Assembly: GCA_016928835.1 (NCBI GenBank)
Contig: JAFGJW010000001.1
Span: forward strand, 1-64,000
Length of the DNA stretch: 64,000 nucleotides
Source: Candidatus Woesearchaeota archaeon
GTDB lineage: Archaea > Nanobdellota > Nanobdellia > Woesearchaeales > GW2011-AR15
Direction of reading: 5' to 3'
The translations under genes were made by a program, and so were the position numbers. Below, piece after piece: positions 51,231 to 60,343 of this stretch; the first letter of the stretch is position 1, and each line of letters starts with the position of its first letter. The notes beneath the pieces were generated by a model that saw only the letters and a program-made list of their open reading frames with translations, was not told where the DNA came from and made no database searches.

Positions 51231-52538
51231 ATGGAATATTCTGCAGGAGATAGGATAAGGATAACAACTGAAAAAGAAACTTTGGAAGGAACTTTAATGC
51301 CTACTCCTGAGCTTCAGGAGAAGAAGGTTGTTATAATAAAGCTTAATAATGGTTATAATATCGGTATTGCAAATAATAAGATTAAGAAGATTGAACTAAT
51401 CAAAAAATACAAAGTAAAAAAGTCTAATAAAGAGAAGGCCAGTACAAAAAAAGGTCTCCCCACCATCTCAATTCTGCATACCGGCGGAACAATTGCATCC
51501 AAGGTAGATTATCAGACGGGAGGTGTTATTGCCAGGTTCACTCCAAAGGAGATTCTTGGGCAATTTCCAGAATTGGTATCAATAGCCAATATCAAAAGCA
51601 GGTTAGTGAGGAATATGTTCTCAGAAGATATGAGATTTGCACACTACAACCTGATTGCAGAGGAGATAAAAAAAGAGATAGGGGGAGGCACAAAAGGGAT
51701 TATAATAACACATGGCACAGACACTCTTCATTATTCTTCAGCAGCACTTGCCTTTATACTAGAAGGATTGAGCATTCCTATTGTCCTTGTTGGCGCACAG
51801 AGATCTTCTGACCGGGGAAGTTCAGATGCAGGCATGAATCTAGTTTGCGCAGCAAAGTTCATTGCAAATACTGATTTTGCAGAAGTTGCGATTTGTATGC
51901 ACTCAAGTATGAGTGATGATTTTTGCTATATCTTGCCAGCAACAAAATCACGAAAATTGCATACATCTAGGAGAGATGCGTTTCAACCAATTAATGACAA
52001 ACCCTGGGCAAAGGTATATTATGATGACAGACAAATATCTTTTATTAATAATAAATATAATAAAAGAAACAGTAAAAAGCTTAAATTGAAATTGGTAAAT
52101 CCGGATTTGAAGGTGGGAATACTTAGAGCACATCCGAACATGTCTGCTGAAGAAGTTAAGTTCTATTCTGGTTTTGACGGATTGGTATTGGAGGGAACAG
52201 GTCTTGGTCAGTTTCCTGTTTCAGAGATTGATAAATATACTAAGGAACACACTGAAATACTTAGCGCCATTAAAAAACTGATAGATACAGGAACTATTGT
52301 TGTAATGGCTCCGCAGACAATCTTTGGAAGAATCCAGATGAATGTGTATGCTTCAGGCAGAGAATTGCTCAATGTTGGTGTTCTTGGTAATTATTCTGAT
52401 ATGACTACTGAAACAACCTTCATTAAACTTGCCTGGCTCTTGTCTAATTATCCGAAAGAAAAAGTGAAAATGTTGATAGGGAAAAATCTTAGAGGGGAAA
52501 TTAATAGTAGAATTGAGCCGGAAATGTTTTTGGATTAG
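51231..52538 (+). CDS. gatD: Glutamyl-tRNA(Gln) amidotransferase subunit D
   Basis: Archaeal asparaginase-like subunit that feeds ammonia to GatE for making Gln-tRNA(Gln). 435 residues: an N-terminal beta domain (~1-60, AGDRIRITTEKETLEGTLMP) that distinguishes GatD from plain L-asparaginase, then the AnsA-type domain with LHTGGTIASKVD, THGTDT and VGAQRSSDRGSSDAGMN. The partner gatE is not in the window. Confidence 0.92.
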   Translation: MEYSAGDRIRITTEKETLEGTLMPTPELQEKKVVIIKLNNGYNIGIANNKIKKIELIKKYKVKKSNKEKASTKKGLPTISILHTGGTIASKVDYQTGGVIARFTPKEILGQFPELVSIANIKSRLVRNMFSEDMRFAHYNLIAEEIKKEIGGGTKGIIITHGTDTLHYSSAALAFILEGLSIPIVLVGAQRSSDRGSSDAGMNLVCAAKFIANTDFAEVAICMHSSMSDDFCYILPATKSRKLHTSRRDAFQPINDKPWAKVYYDDRQISFINNKYNKRNSKKLKLKLVNPDLKVGILRAHPNMSAEEVKFYSGFDGLVLEGTGLGQFPVSEIDKYTKEHTEILSAIKKLIDTGTIVVMAPQTIFGRIQMNVYASGRELLNVGVLGNYSDMTTETTFIKLAWLLSNYPKEKVKMLIGKNLRGEINSRIEPEMFLD

Positions 52539-52609
52539 TTTTTCTTCTGTTCGTGTGATAAAGTAGGATGAAGGTAAGATATTTAAACCTTAAAAATATT
52601 TTAGTATCT

Positions 52610-52741
52610 ATGGAAGCAGTGATTGCTAGATATGTTGCTGTGGAAGAATGTCCGCGATGCTCAAGTAAAAATATTACTGAGGTGAATAACTTCTTTTGTT
52701 CTATGTGTGAAGAATGCGGTCTCTTTTTTAAAAGCCTCTAG
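52610..52741 (+). CDS. Small zinc-ribbon protein
   Basis: 43 residues. CPRCSSKNITEVNNFFCSMCEECG has two CxxC pairs and an extra Cys, typical of a one-ribbon protein. TATA-like ATTTAAACC lies about 28 bases before ATG 52610, so a leaderless transcript is plausible. Its stop overlaps the convergent asnS end by four bases. Confidence 0.6.
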   Translation: MEAVIARYVAVEECPRCSSKNITEVNNFFCSMCEECGLFFKSL

Positions 52742-54033
52742 GGTATCATTCTTGTCATTGTTCTGGGAAAGGCTATAGCATCTTTTATATTATCCAAACC
52801 ACATAGCCATGCAACTACTCTCTCGACACCAACACCATATCCAGAATGGGGTACTGAGCCGTATTTCCTCAATTCAAAATACCATTCATATCTCTTTGGA
52901 TCTTCCCCTTGTTCTATTAACCTTTTTGTCATATTCTCAATATCAAGGCTTCTCTCTGAGCCCCCGATAATCTCACAGTAGCCTTCTGGGGCGAGCATGT
53001 CAAAACATAGTGCCTCCTTTGGATTCTCTTTGTTTGGCGGCTTGTAGAAACCCATTATCTCTGTAGGATAGTGTGTTACAACTACCGGCACACCATAATG
53101 ATTGGCAATCTTAGTTTCCTCAATTGTCCTTAAATCTTTCGGCCATTTGATTTTCATCTTGAATTTCTTATTGAGAAGCTCTAATGCCTCAGAGTATTTA
53201 ATGGTTGGATAATCTGTTTTTGCATAGTGCTCCAGTAGCTTGATATCTCTTTTTAGTATCTTTAACTCTTCCCTGTTGCGTGCCAATACTTCCTTGATAA
53301 TGAATCTTATTTCATCTTTTGCCACTTCTGTAACTTCATCAAGCTGCATCCAGGCAGCTTCCATCTCTGCCATCCAGAATTCTGAAAGATGTCTAGATGT
53401 CTTTGATTTTTCTGCTCTAAATGTAGGGGACATGTCATATACCTTCTCAAGTGCGAATATCGCAGCTTCGGCATAGAGCTGCCAGCTTTGCGACATATAC
53501 ATCCTTTCCTTAAAATATTTGACCTCAAATAATGTAGAGCCTCCTTCGCATTGTATGGGCTGGAAGATAGGGGGATCAAACTCAAAATAGCCCCTGCTTC
53601 TGAAAAATTCATGAATCGCCCCTACGATAGTGCTCCTGATTTTCATCACAGCAGCAATCTTCCTGCTTCTCAACCAAAGATGTTTGTTGTCTGCTAGGAA
53701 TTCGGTGGAGAAATCTTTGGTAATAGGAAACGGTTCAGCCACCTGTACAATATCCAATTCTTTTACATCAATCTCGTAACCTGTCGGGGCCCTTGATTCT
53801 TTTCTTATTGTACCAGATAATCTCAAGGAACTTTCAATAGTAAGCTTATTTGCAGTTTTCCATAAGCTACTAGCTACTTTATCCTTTTCAATTATGCATT
53901 GGATTATATTTGAAGAATCTCTCAAAACAATGAATAAAAACTGGTTAGAGCTTCTTATTCTATAAACCCAGCCCCTGAGAAAAACTTGACCTTTCCCTTT
54001 GCTTATTGCTTCTTGAATAGATGTATATTTCAT
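52738..54033 (-). CDS. asnS: Asparaginyl-tRNA synthetase
   Basis: Class IIb synthetase, 431 residues. N-terminal OB anticodon-binding domain (VFLRGWVYRIRSSNQFLFIVLRD), motif 2 SPTFRAEKSKTSRHLSEFWMAEME and motif 3 GYGVGVERVVAWLCGL. FDMLAPEGYCEIIGGSER favours Asn over Asp activity. With AsnA next door and GatD nearby, this locus covers free asparagine synthesis and its direct use in translation. Confidence 0.92.
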   Translation of the reverse strand: MKYTSIQEAISKGKGQVFLRGWVYRIRSSNQFLFIVLRDSSNIIQCIIEKDKVASSLWKTANKLTIESSLRLSGTIRKESRAPTGYEIDVKELDIVQVAEPFPITKDFSTEFLADNKHLWLRSRKIAAVMKIRSTIVGAIHEFFRSRGYFEFDPPIFQPIQCEGGSTLFEVKYFKERMYMSQSWQLYAEAAIFALEKVYDMSPTFRAEKSKTSRHLSEFWMAEMEAAWMQLDEVTEVAKDEIRFIIKEVLARNREELKILKRDIKLLEHYAKTDYPTIKYSEALELLNKKFKMKIKWPKDLRTIEETKIANHYGVPVVVTHYPTEIMGFYKPPNKENPKEALCFDMLAPEGYCEIIGGSERSLDIENMTKRLIEQGEDPKRYEWYFELRKYGSVPHSGYGVGVERVVAWLCGLDNIKDAIAFPRTMTRMIP

Positions 54034-54086
54034 TGGTTACACCTTGATTTCAATAGTAAATAAGCAAAATATTAAAAACTTTTTTG

Positions 54087-55148
54087 TTATAATAGCTGAA
54101 TTCGCTTCTCTTCACATACCTTTCTCATCCAGTCAGGCCATATTCCGCAATGCACTTCTCCAATATGAGCCTTTCTTAGATAAAACATAAAATGTCTGGA
54201 TTGTCCTATGCCTCCGCCTATTGTTAGTGGAAACTCTCCTTTTAATAGTCTTTTATGCCAGAGTAAGTCTTTTTTATGCTCTGCACTGGTTATAATTAAT
54301 TGCTTTTCTAAAATGCCTTTATCTACTCTTATCCCCATTGAAGTAAGTTCAAGAGCTGTCTTCAAAATTGGATGCCAGACTAAAATATCCCCATTTAATC
54401 CTTTATAATCTCTTATAGTTGGAGTTGTCCAGTCATCATAATCCGGCGCTCTTACATCATGTGGTTTGCCATCCTTTAACTCTGCACCGATGCCAATAAT
54501 GAAAACAGCACCATATTCTCTGCACGCAGAATCCTCTCTCTGTTTCGCGCTTGTCCCTGGATATTTTTCAAGCAATTCTTCACTGTGAATAAATTTGATT
54601 TTTTCTGGTAGTATGGGAGTAATATCTCTGTAGTTCATATAAGTGTATAGTTCAGTTTTTTTAATTACTTTGTATATTCTTCTCACAATCTCTTTTAGGT
54701 ATGCAAGAGTTCTTTCCTCTCTACTTATTACTCTCTCCCAATCCCACTGGTCAACAAATATTGAATGCAAACTGGTTAATTTCTCGTGGGACCTTATTGC
54801 ATGCATATCTACAAATAACCCTTCTCCATGTTTAAATCCATAATCAGCCAAAGCCATTCTCTTCCACTTTGTCACAGCTTGCACTATCTCAATATCAGAA
54901 TTAATGTCAGGGGTGATGAAGGAGACGGGCTTTTCTGCGCCTGTTAAATCATCATTTATGCCTGTCTCTGCCGCCAAAAAAAGAGGCCCCCGTATTTTTT
55001 TCAAATTGAGCTCTCTGGCCAATTGCTTATCATAGAAATCTTTTATTTCCGTAACGGCAACCTGGGTCTCTCTTCTATCCAAAATTGGACAATAATCTTC
55101 TGGGATGATTAATCCATTATTTTTTGGTACCAGTTTTTGTTTTTCCAT
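54087..55148 (-). CDS. asnA: Aspartate-ammonia ligase
   Basis: Makes asparagine from aspartate, ammonia and ATP; class II synthetase-like fold. 353 residues with VQAVTKWKRMALADYGF, DMHAIRSHE, HSIFVDQWDWE and TIGGGIGQSRHFMFYL, all typical of AsnA. Divergent from an Lrp/AsnC regulator at 55410, the arrangement known from asnC-asnA in bacteria. Confidence 0.92.
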   Translation of the reverse strand: MEKQKLVPKNNGLIIPEDYCPILDRRETQVAVTEIKDFYDKQLARELNLKKIRGPLFLAAETGINDDLTGAEKPVSFITPDINSDIEIVQAVTKWKRMALADYGFKHGEGLFVDMHAIRSHEKLTSLHSIFVDQWDWERVISREERTLAYLKEIVRRIYKVIKKTELYTYMNYRDITPILPEKIKFIHSEELLEKYPGTSAKQREDSACREYGAVFIIGIGAELKDGKPHDVRAPDYDDWTTPTIRDYKGLNGDILVWHPILKTALELTSMGIRVDKGILEKQLIITSAEHKKDLLWHKRLLKGEFPLTIGGGIGQSRHFMFYLRKAHIGEVHCGIWPDWMRKVCEEKRIQLL

Positions 55149-55304
55149 TTTATATGCTCCTTCATTATTAAGAGTAATAAAACACTGAATAAATTAGCAA
55201 TTATTAGAGTTAGAATTAACAAAACAGAATACCAGCGTCTTATATCTTATATGATAACTCATAGGGTGAAATATGGAAAGCTAATATTTAAATTTTTTTC
55301 ATAA

Positions 55305-55332
55305 AATATTGTAGAATATGCCTACAAATATT
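55305..55332. promoter_or_regulatory. Inverted repeat between asnA and the Lrp/AsnC gene
   Basis: AATATTGTAG (55305-55314) and CTACAAATATT (55322-55332) form an inverted repeat with a one-base bulge and a 7-base centre, about midway in the 261-base divergent region (55149-55409). Lrp/AsnC proteins bind such AT-rich dyads. No other gene is seen in this region. Confidence 0.5.
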
Positions 55333-55409
55333 ATATTATAATAAAAAATGGAAAAAAATTCAATAAAAATAGAAAAATATTAAAATAAAAACTGTTTACA
55401 GATTCTAAA

Positions 55410-55856
55410 ATGAAACTCGATGCACTAGACATGCAAGTTTTAGAAATATTGGAAAAGGATTCAAAACTATCTATAAAACAAATTTCTAAAATGGTCAAAA
55501 AACCGATAACAACAATACATAATCGAATAAAAAAACTTGAGTTACAAGGAATAATTACTCAATACACAATAAAACTGAATTATGAAAAATTAGGCAGAGC
55601 CATATCAGCCTATATCTTAATCACAGTTAAATATCTGGAAGATAATAGGGTCTCACAAAGTGAAATAGGTAATAAAGTAAAAAATAGAAAAGAAGTTGAG
55701 TCAGTCAGTGTTATAACTGGAGAAAAAGACATAATAATTAAAGTAAGAGTTGCTTCTATCTCCCAGTTAAATAAACTCATTACCAATTATTTAAGAAATA
55801 TTGAAGGCATTGACAAGACAGAAACCATGATTGTATTAGAAGAGATAAAATCTTAG
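55410..55856 (+). CDS. Lrp/AsnC-family regulator
   Basis: 148 residues, standard length. N-terminal winged helix LDALDMQVLEILEKDSKLSIKQISKMVKKPITTIHNRIKKLE, C-terminal RAM ligand domain with VSVITGEKDIIIKVRV and IEGIDKTETMIVLEEI. Divergent from asnA, so a response to asparagine or aspartate is a reasonable inference. Confidence 0.9.
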   Translation: MKLDALDMQVLEILEKDSKLSIKQISKMVKKPITTIHNRIKKLELQGIITQYTIKLNYEKLGRAISAYILITVKYLEDNRVSQSEIGNKVKNRKEVESVSVITGEKDIIIKVRVASISQLNKLITNYLRNIEGIDKTETMIVLEEIKS

Positions 55857-55903
55857 CAATAGAACAATAAATTTAATAATGTGTCCTGGCTTTGCAAGAG
55901 AAT

Positions 55904-57007
55904 ATGAGACTTAGAAAGAAAAAGTTTAGACAGTATGCAATAAACCTCTCAATACTGCTATTTGTGTCATTTATTTGCTTATTGATACTGGAGATTACAA
56001 TAAGAATAATCTCTCCCACCATATTTCATCCTGATTTAATGCTTGCACCACATATTAATATGAGGATTCGGCTTAATGTTACCGGCATCTCGCCTATTGC
56101 TCATCATACAACAAACAAATGGGGATTTAGAGGGGACCCTATTCCAGATAATATTAACGATTACTATACAATCTTGACAATCGGCGGCAGTACAACACAA
56201 TGTTTTATTATTGATGACAAAAAGACTTGGTCCTATGTTTTGCAGGATAAGCTCAGGGCTAAGTATAATGATATGATTATTGTGCAGAATGCTGGTAAAG
56301 ATGGTCACACTACAAGAGCGCATCTTATTATGATGCAGCATATTGTGCCAAAAGTCCAGCCAAATATTATTATCTTCTTAGTTGGAATCAATGATCTTGG
56401 ACTTTCGCTTCAGAGCGAGCGGTACTATGAAGGGAGTCCCCGTGAAAAAAGTTCGCTTTCTTATCGCATATTCTCAAACAGTCGTCTGCTTCAAGTGCTC
56501 TGGTCTTGGGTAAAAGTTTTAAAAGGCGAAGTTACTCTCTCTCCCGAGGTTGGAGATTTAGTGTTAAAAAATCTTACAAGAGAAGAAAGCAATTTTTCTA
56601 AAAATTTCTCAAAAGATCTGATTTCTTTGCCCGAATTCAGAGAAAATCTAAAGAAGATTATTGGACTTGGCAAACAGCATAATATAAGCATGGTTTTTCT
56701 AACTCAGCCTTTGCTTTTTGATGATACGCAAGAGTGGGGGAATATAGAAGGAAGAACAGCATGGATAGTTAATGAGAAGTATTATTTATCAGGGAGAACT
56801 TATGCAAAGATGCTTAATATATACAATGACAATTTATTGGAAATTTGCCAAGAGACAAATGTAGAATGTTTTGATTTAGCAAGCAGAGTTCCTCATTCAC
56901 AAGAATATTTCATTGACCAGGTTCATTTCAATGACAAAGGGAATGAGCTTGTGGCTGAAGAGTTGTATAAATATCTTACCCTTAACAATATTATTTCACT
57001 TGACTAA
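55904..57007 (+). CDS. Membrane-anchored SGNH/GDSL hydrolase
   Basis: 367 residues from ATG 55904. N-terminal membrane helix (~16-34); SGNH blocks are visible: TIGGSTTQCF (Ser nucleophile), NAGKDGHTTRAH, FLVGINDLG (Asn) and DQVHFNDKGNELVA (Asp and His). Such enzymes remove acyl or acetyl groups from glycans or lipids; outward-facing location suggests surface-glycan editing. Substrate unknown. Confidence 0.85.
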   Translation: MRLRKKKFRQYAINLSILLFVSFICLLILEITIRIISPTIFHPDLMLAPHINMRIRLNVTGISPIAHHTTNKWGFRGDPIPDNINDYYTILTIGGSTTQCFIIDDKKTWSYVLQDKLRAKYNDMIIVQNAGKDGHTTRAHLIMMQHIVPKVQPNIIIFLVGINDLGLSLQSERYYEGSPREKSSLSYRIFSNSRLLQVLWSWVKVLKGEVTLSPEVGDLVLKNLTREESNFSKNFSKDLISLPEFRENLKKIIGLGKQHNISMVFLTQPLLFDDTQEWGNIEGRTAWIVNEKYYLSGRTYAKMLNIYNDNLLEICQETNVECFDLASRVPHSQEYFIDQVHFNDKGNELVAEELYKYLTLNNIISLD

Positions 57008-57015
57008 TGGGTAGG

Positions 57016-57660
57016 TTATTTCTTGGCTTTCTTCCAGTCTGACAAGAATCTGTCAATACCCTCGTCTGTTTTTGCATGCCTATACAATTTCTCCATAACA
57101 TTTGGAGGAATTGTTGCTATATGTGCTCCCAATAAAGCAGCGTCTGTAACATGCCTGGCATGTCTTACAGATGCGACAATCACTTCTGTCTTAAAACCAT
57201 AATTTTCAAAAATGTCAAGTATCTCAGCTACTAAGTTGATGCCTTCTTCACCCTGGTCATCCAGTCTGCCGATAAAGGGGCTGACATAAGTTGCTCCTGC
57301 TTTTGCCGCAAGCAATGCCTGGTTTGCTGAAAACACCAAAGTAACATTTGTTTTTATGCCTTTTTTTGTCAATACTCGAACTGCCTTTAATCCTTCAGCA
57401 GTCATCGGTATTTTAACAACAACATTCTTGCCCCATCCCGCAAATCTCTCAGCCTCTTTTACCATGCCCTTTGCATCTTCAGAAATTGCCTCAACGCTAA
57501 CCGGGCCCGGTACGATTTTTAGAATCTCTTTTGTTACTTCCTCAAAATTCCGACCAGATTTCATTATCAATGTTGGGTTAGTTGTTACACCATCACACAG
57601 TCCTTGTTCAACATACTTTTTTATTTCAATAATTTCAGCTGTATCTATGAAAAATTTCAT
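57016..57660 (-). CDS. Transaldolase-like protein / fructose-6-phosphate aldolase
   Basis: 214 residues, the short TalC/Fsa type. [43 protein letters not shown] (Schiff-base lysine), [19 protein letters not shown] and [11 protein letters not shown] are diagnostic. Acts in sugar-phosphate interconversion; which of transaldolase or aldolase activity dominates cannot be told here. Confidence 0.92.
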   Translation of the reverse strand: MKFFIDTAEIIEIKKYVEQGLCDGVTTNPTLIMKSGRNFEEVTKEILKIVPGPVSVEAISEDAKGMVKEAERFAGWGKNVVVKIPMTAEGLKAVRVLTKKGIKTNVTLVFSANQALLAAKAGATYVSPFIGRLDDQGEEGINLVAEILDIFENYGFKTEVIVASVRHARHVTDAALLGAHIATIPPNVMEKLYRHAKTDEGIDRFLSDWKKAKK

Positions 57661-57714
57661 TTATATCCCCCCATTAAAATTTGGCAACTTATTTAAATAT
57701 AAAAATCTATTTAA

Positions 57715-59037
57715 TTAATTATTATTAAGTTCTTCTTTATATATGCTTCTTATTGGCTTCATTATCTTCCGAGGAATTGTCTCTGCATCATGAATTCTGA
57801 AGAATTTATTGCGTAATTCATCTTCTCTTTCTTTTGCTTCTTCAAGAAGCTCTTCTTTAAACTTATTAATTAAGTAACCTCTTTCTCCATTCTTATAACA
57901 GATGTACATCGCTAGCAATTCCTCATCCCTAACCTCTTTTGGTTTTTCGTAAGGTCTTCTTGGTTTGGAAAACAGAGGATATAACTTCATTGATTTTTTA
58001 CTGAACATGTCTTTTTTAAAATTAATTTCGCTAGGTTTTATACCAACTGCCTTGGAGTAAAGAAAAGCCTTTGCGCACATAGGGCATTTGTAGCACCATC
58101 TATCTTCAGAATTACCCGAGCATGACATCATGTATTTTAAAATACTTGAATATCTTTTTTTAAGTATCTTGTATTCAGCAATATTATATAAAGGCTCAAT
58201 AAAACTCATAATTGATATTCCTAAATCTTTAAATTGCTCATTCACTTTAGATATATATTCACTGCTTTGATCATAAGAGGGATATGCTTCATAGCCATCA
58301 TCATTTATATATTTGTCATTTAAATTTTGCTCGCAGCCAAAGGCTAAATATTTTGACTGATTATAATGAACTACAGGGAGCATCTCAAGTGCAAATGAAA
58401 GCATTGCGTTTGTAGTTACAAACTGACTTGTAATGTTCCCTGCTTGTGAATACATGTTGTCAATATCTTCTCTAATAATCTCAACTTCTCCATGTTCTTT
58501 GGCAAAATTGTTTAAAAGTCCCAGTTTGTATTTCTCCTCAATCATATCAGCTTCTGTTCGGGAAGCATCGTGAAAGTACACTGGATGGACTCGAAAGCCC
58601 AATTCTTTAGCAAGTTCAAAGCTAAGTAAACTGTCCTTGCCAAAACTTAGTCCTAATGAGACCCTTCTATCATCTAGTCCTTCTTTGTTTGTATTAAAGA
58701 ACTCCTTTTGCTCATTATTAAAAAATATCTCTCTGCTCCTAAAATCTTCAAGTATCCTTCCAGTTGATATATTTAATTCATCTGCAATTTTAGGTATATC
58801 CTTTTCAATACCAAGATTCACAATACCTTCAAACCAGGGTTTGGTCATATAATGGATGCTCCTTTTCTCAATTGAGTTTGCTAGTGTGTAAAGATAAAGG
58901 ATGTTTTCAGTTATTCTTTGGCAATTTGTGTGTCCGAGTTCTTCTATTGGTATATTGTAATGTACATATGAGCTTACTTGATTAAGTTTAAGTTTAATTT
59001 TGTTATTTTGAATAGAATGACTAGCTTTAAGATGCAT
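57715..59037 (-). CDS. PP-loop ATPase with QueC-like zinc site, unknown substrate
   Basis: 440 residues. LGLSFGKDSLLSFELAKELGF (near 127-147) is the PP-loop that binds ATP and activates a carbonyl as its adenylate. CSGNSEDRWCYKCPMC near 300-320 gives four cysteines spaced as in QueC-like zinc sites. N-terminal ~110 residues and the helical C-terminal ~90 are not recognised. Size and layout recall MurL, the bacterial epimerase that acts on a peptidoglycan precursor, but this is only an impression. Last of the KAM/ATP-grasp group. Confidence 0.7.
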   Translation of the reverse strand: MHLKASHSIQNNKIKLKLNQVSSYVHYNIPIEELGHTNCQRITENILYLYTLANSIEKRSIHYMTKPWFEGIVNLGIEKDIPKIADELNISTGRILEDFRSREIFFNNEQKEFFNTNKEGLDDRRVSLGLSFGKDSLLSFELAKELGFRVHPVYFHDASRTEADMIEEKYKLGLLNNFAKEHGEVEIIREDIDNMYSQAGNITSQFVTTNAMLSFALEMLPVVHYNQSKYLAFGCEQNLNDKYINDDGYEAYPSYDQSSEYISKVNEQFKDLGISIMSFIEPLYNIAEYKILKKRYSSILKYMMSCSGNSEDRWCYKCPMCAKAFLYSKAVGIKPSEINFKKDMFSKKSMKLYPLFSKPRRPYEKPKEVRDEELLAMYICYKNGERGYLINKFKEELLEEAKEREDELRNKFFRIHDAETIPRKIMKPIRSIYKEELNNN

Positions 59038-59341
59038 TAAATTTTTTTCAAATGATTTGCATATAAAAAATTTACCTTTTCTTTTAGACGGAGCAGTATA
59101 GTTTTTGAACTATGTATGCAAAAGAATTCGTCCCGCAATTGTTTTTCCCCATTTTTGTCTGGTTCATCAGGTTTGTTATGCTTACGTTTATAAATCTTTG
59201 TTTTCTTTCCTCTCTCGTATTGCAGTATTCAATCTCCAGTTCTTCAATATATACTAATACTGGATTTGGTCCGAGTTCTTCTGACAGAGTAAAGCTCAAT
59301 AGATCTGTATCACGTTTCTGCGCAAGATTTTGTTCTCCTGT
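59038..59341. other. Intergenic stretch with one doubtful minus-strand frame
   Basis: A 71-codon frame on the minus strand (59299 to 59084, TTG start, no ribosome-binding site) has protein-like composition (EELGPNPVLVYIEELEIEY) and is in phase with the end of the ATP-grasp gene, following its stop. It may be a short gene or the decayed tail of a longer ligase. Coding status is uncertain. Confidence 0.3.
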
Positions 59342-60343
59342 TTAGTATTTTTGTTTTTTGGAGCCGCCATCTAATGCTAGACTAAAAATTTTTAATATCA
59401 AATCCTCAAAAGAGTATCCAAATGCTTTTGCTGATCTAACAAACCCGCTGTCATGTGGATTAATGCCTGGGTTTGGATTTACTTCAAGGACATATGGTTC
59501 ATTATCTTTTACTCTAAAGTCAACCCTTGCGTATCCTTTGCATTTCATTATCTTAAAGCATTTAATTGCCAGTTCTTCAATCTTCTTTCTCAACTCTGAG
59601 TTAACTTCAGCAGGGCATTTTCCAGTTGACATTTTATAAAGTACAGAGCTCTCAATCCACTTTGCCTCAAACGGCAGGAATTTTGGAATGTTTTTAGGAA
59701 AATCAAATATTATTTCAGATAGAGGCAGCACAACTACATCTGAAGCTGTTCCGATCAATGCAGCATTTATTTCTCTGCCATCAATAAACTCTTCAACCAA
59801 AGCCGGCTGTTTATATAAATTCAGAACTTCCTTGACCTTTCTTTTAAGTTGTTTTGCATCAACAACATAAGAATTAAGTGTTATCCCAATGCTAGCATCC
59901 TCATTGACTGGCTTGACAATTAGCGGGTACATAAGGCCTTTTGCTTCTTGATTTTCGGACTGGAAAATCTGGAAATTTGGTGTTGTTATCTTGTTATTGA
60001 CCAGGATTTCTTTTGTTTTCTTTTTATCAAGGCACGTTGAAAGACAATTGCTATTATTTCCAGTAAAAGGAATGCATATCTTCTCAAGAAGTTCAGCAAT
60101 CTCTGCCTCTCCACTTGGCCTATCATCAATGCCCTCTGCTAAATTAAATATACAATCATACTTTCCCTTTAAAAGTTCGGATAAACAACTATCTACTCTT
60201 ACTAAGTCACAATCATGGCCCCTACTGATAAATACATGCTTTACTGCTTCAGCAGTAACCAGAATCTCATTATCAGCGATTTTTTCTTCTTCTTTCCTTG
60301 CTTTTGTGTCTTCGACTAGGTTATATATTACTGCTATTTGCAT
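59342..60343 (-). CDS. ATP-grasp ligase, D-Ala-D-Ala ligase-like
   Basis: 333 residues from ATG 60343 (MQIAVIYNLVEDTK); the longer start lies inside the upstream gene. FNLAEGIDDRPSGEAEIAELLE, IPFTGNN, LDKKKTKEIL, PLIVKPVNEDASIGI, EEFIDGREI, ARVDFRV and VLEVNPNPGINP are the ordered ATP-grasp and Ddl motifs; metal-binding acidic residues and the Asn-x-Pro-Gly end are present. Overlaps the fusion gene by 23 bases. It should join an amino acid or carboxylate to an amine; the substrate is unknown. Confidence 0.85.
   Translation of the reverse strand: MQIAVIYNLVEDTKARKEEEKIADNEILVTAEAVKHVFISRGHDCDLVRVDSCLSELLKGKYDCIFNLAEGIDDRPSGEAEIAELLEKICIPFTGNNSNCLSTCLDKKKTKEILVNNKITTPNFQIFQSENQEAKGLMYPLIVKPVNEDASIGITLNSYVVDAKQLKRKVKEVLNLYKQPALVEEFIDGREINAALIGTASDVVVLPLSEIIFDFPKNIPKFLPFEAKWIESSVLYKMSTGKCPAEVNSELRKKIEELAIKCFKIMKCKGYARVDFRVKDNEPYVLEVNPNPGINPHDSGFVRSAKAFGYSFEDLILKIFSLALDGGSKKQKY

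Noticed and set aside
59112-59345. 77-codon plus-strand frame between the PP-loop and ATP-grasp genes
   Set aside because: Hydrophobic and Ser-rich without a ribosome-binding site, and antisense to a more protein-like frame; neither is well supported.
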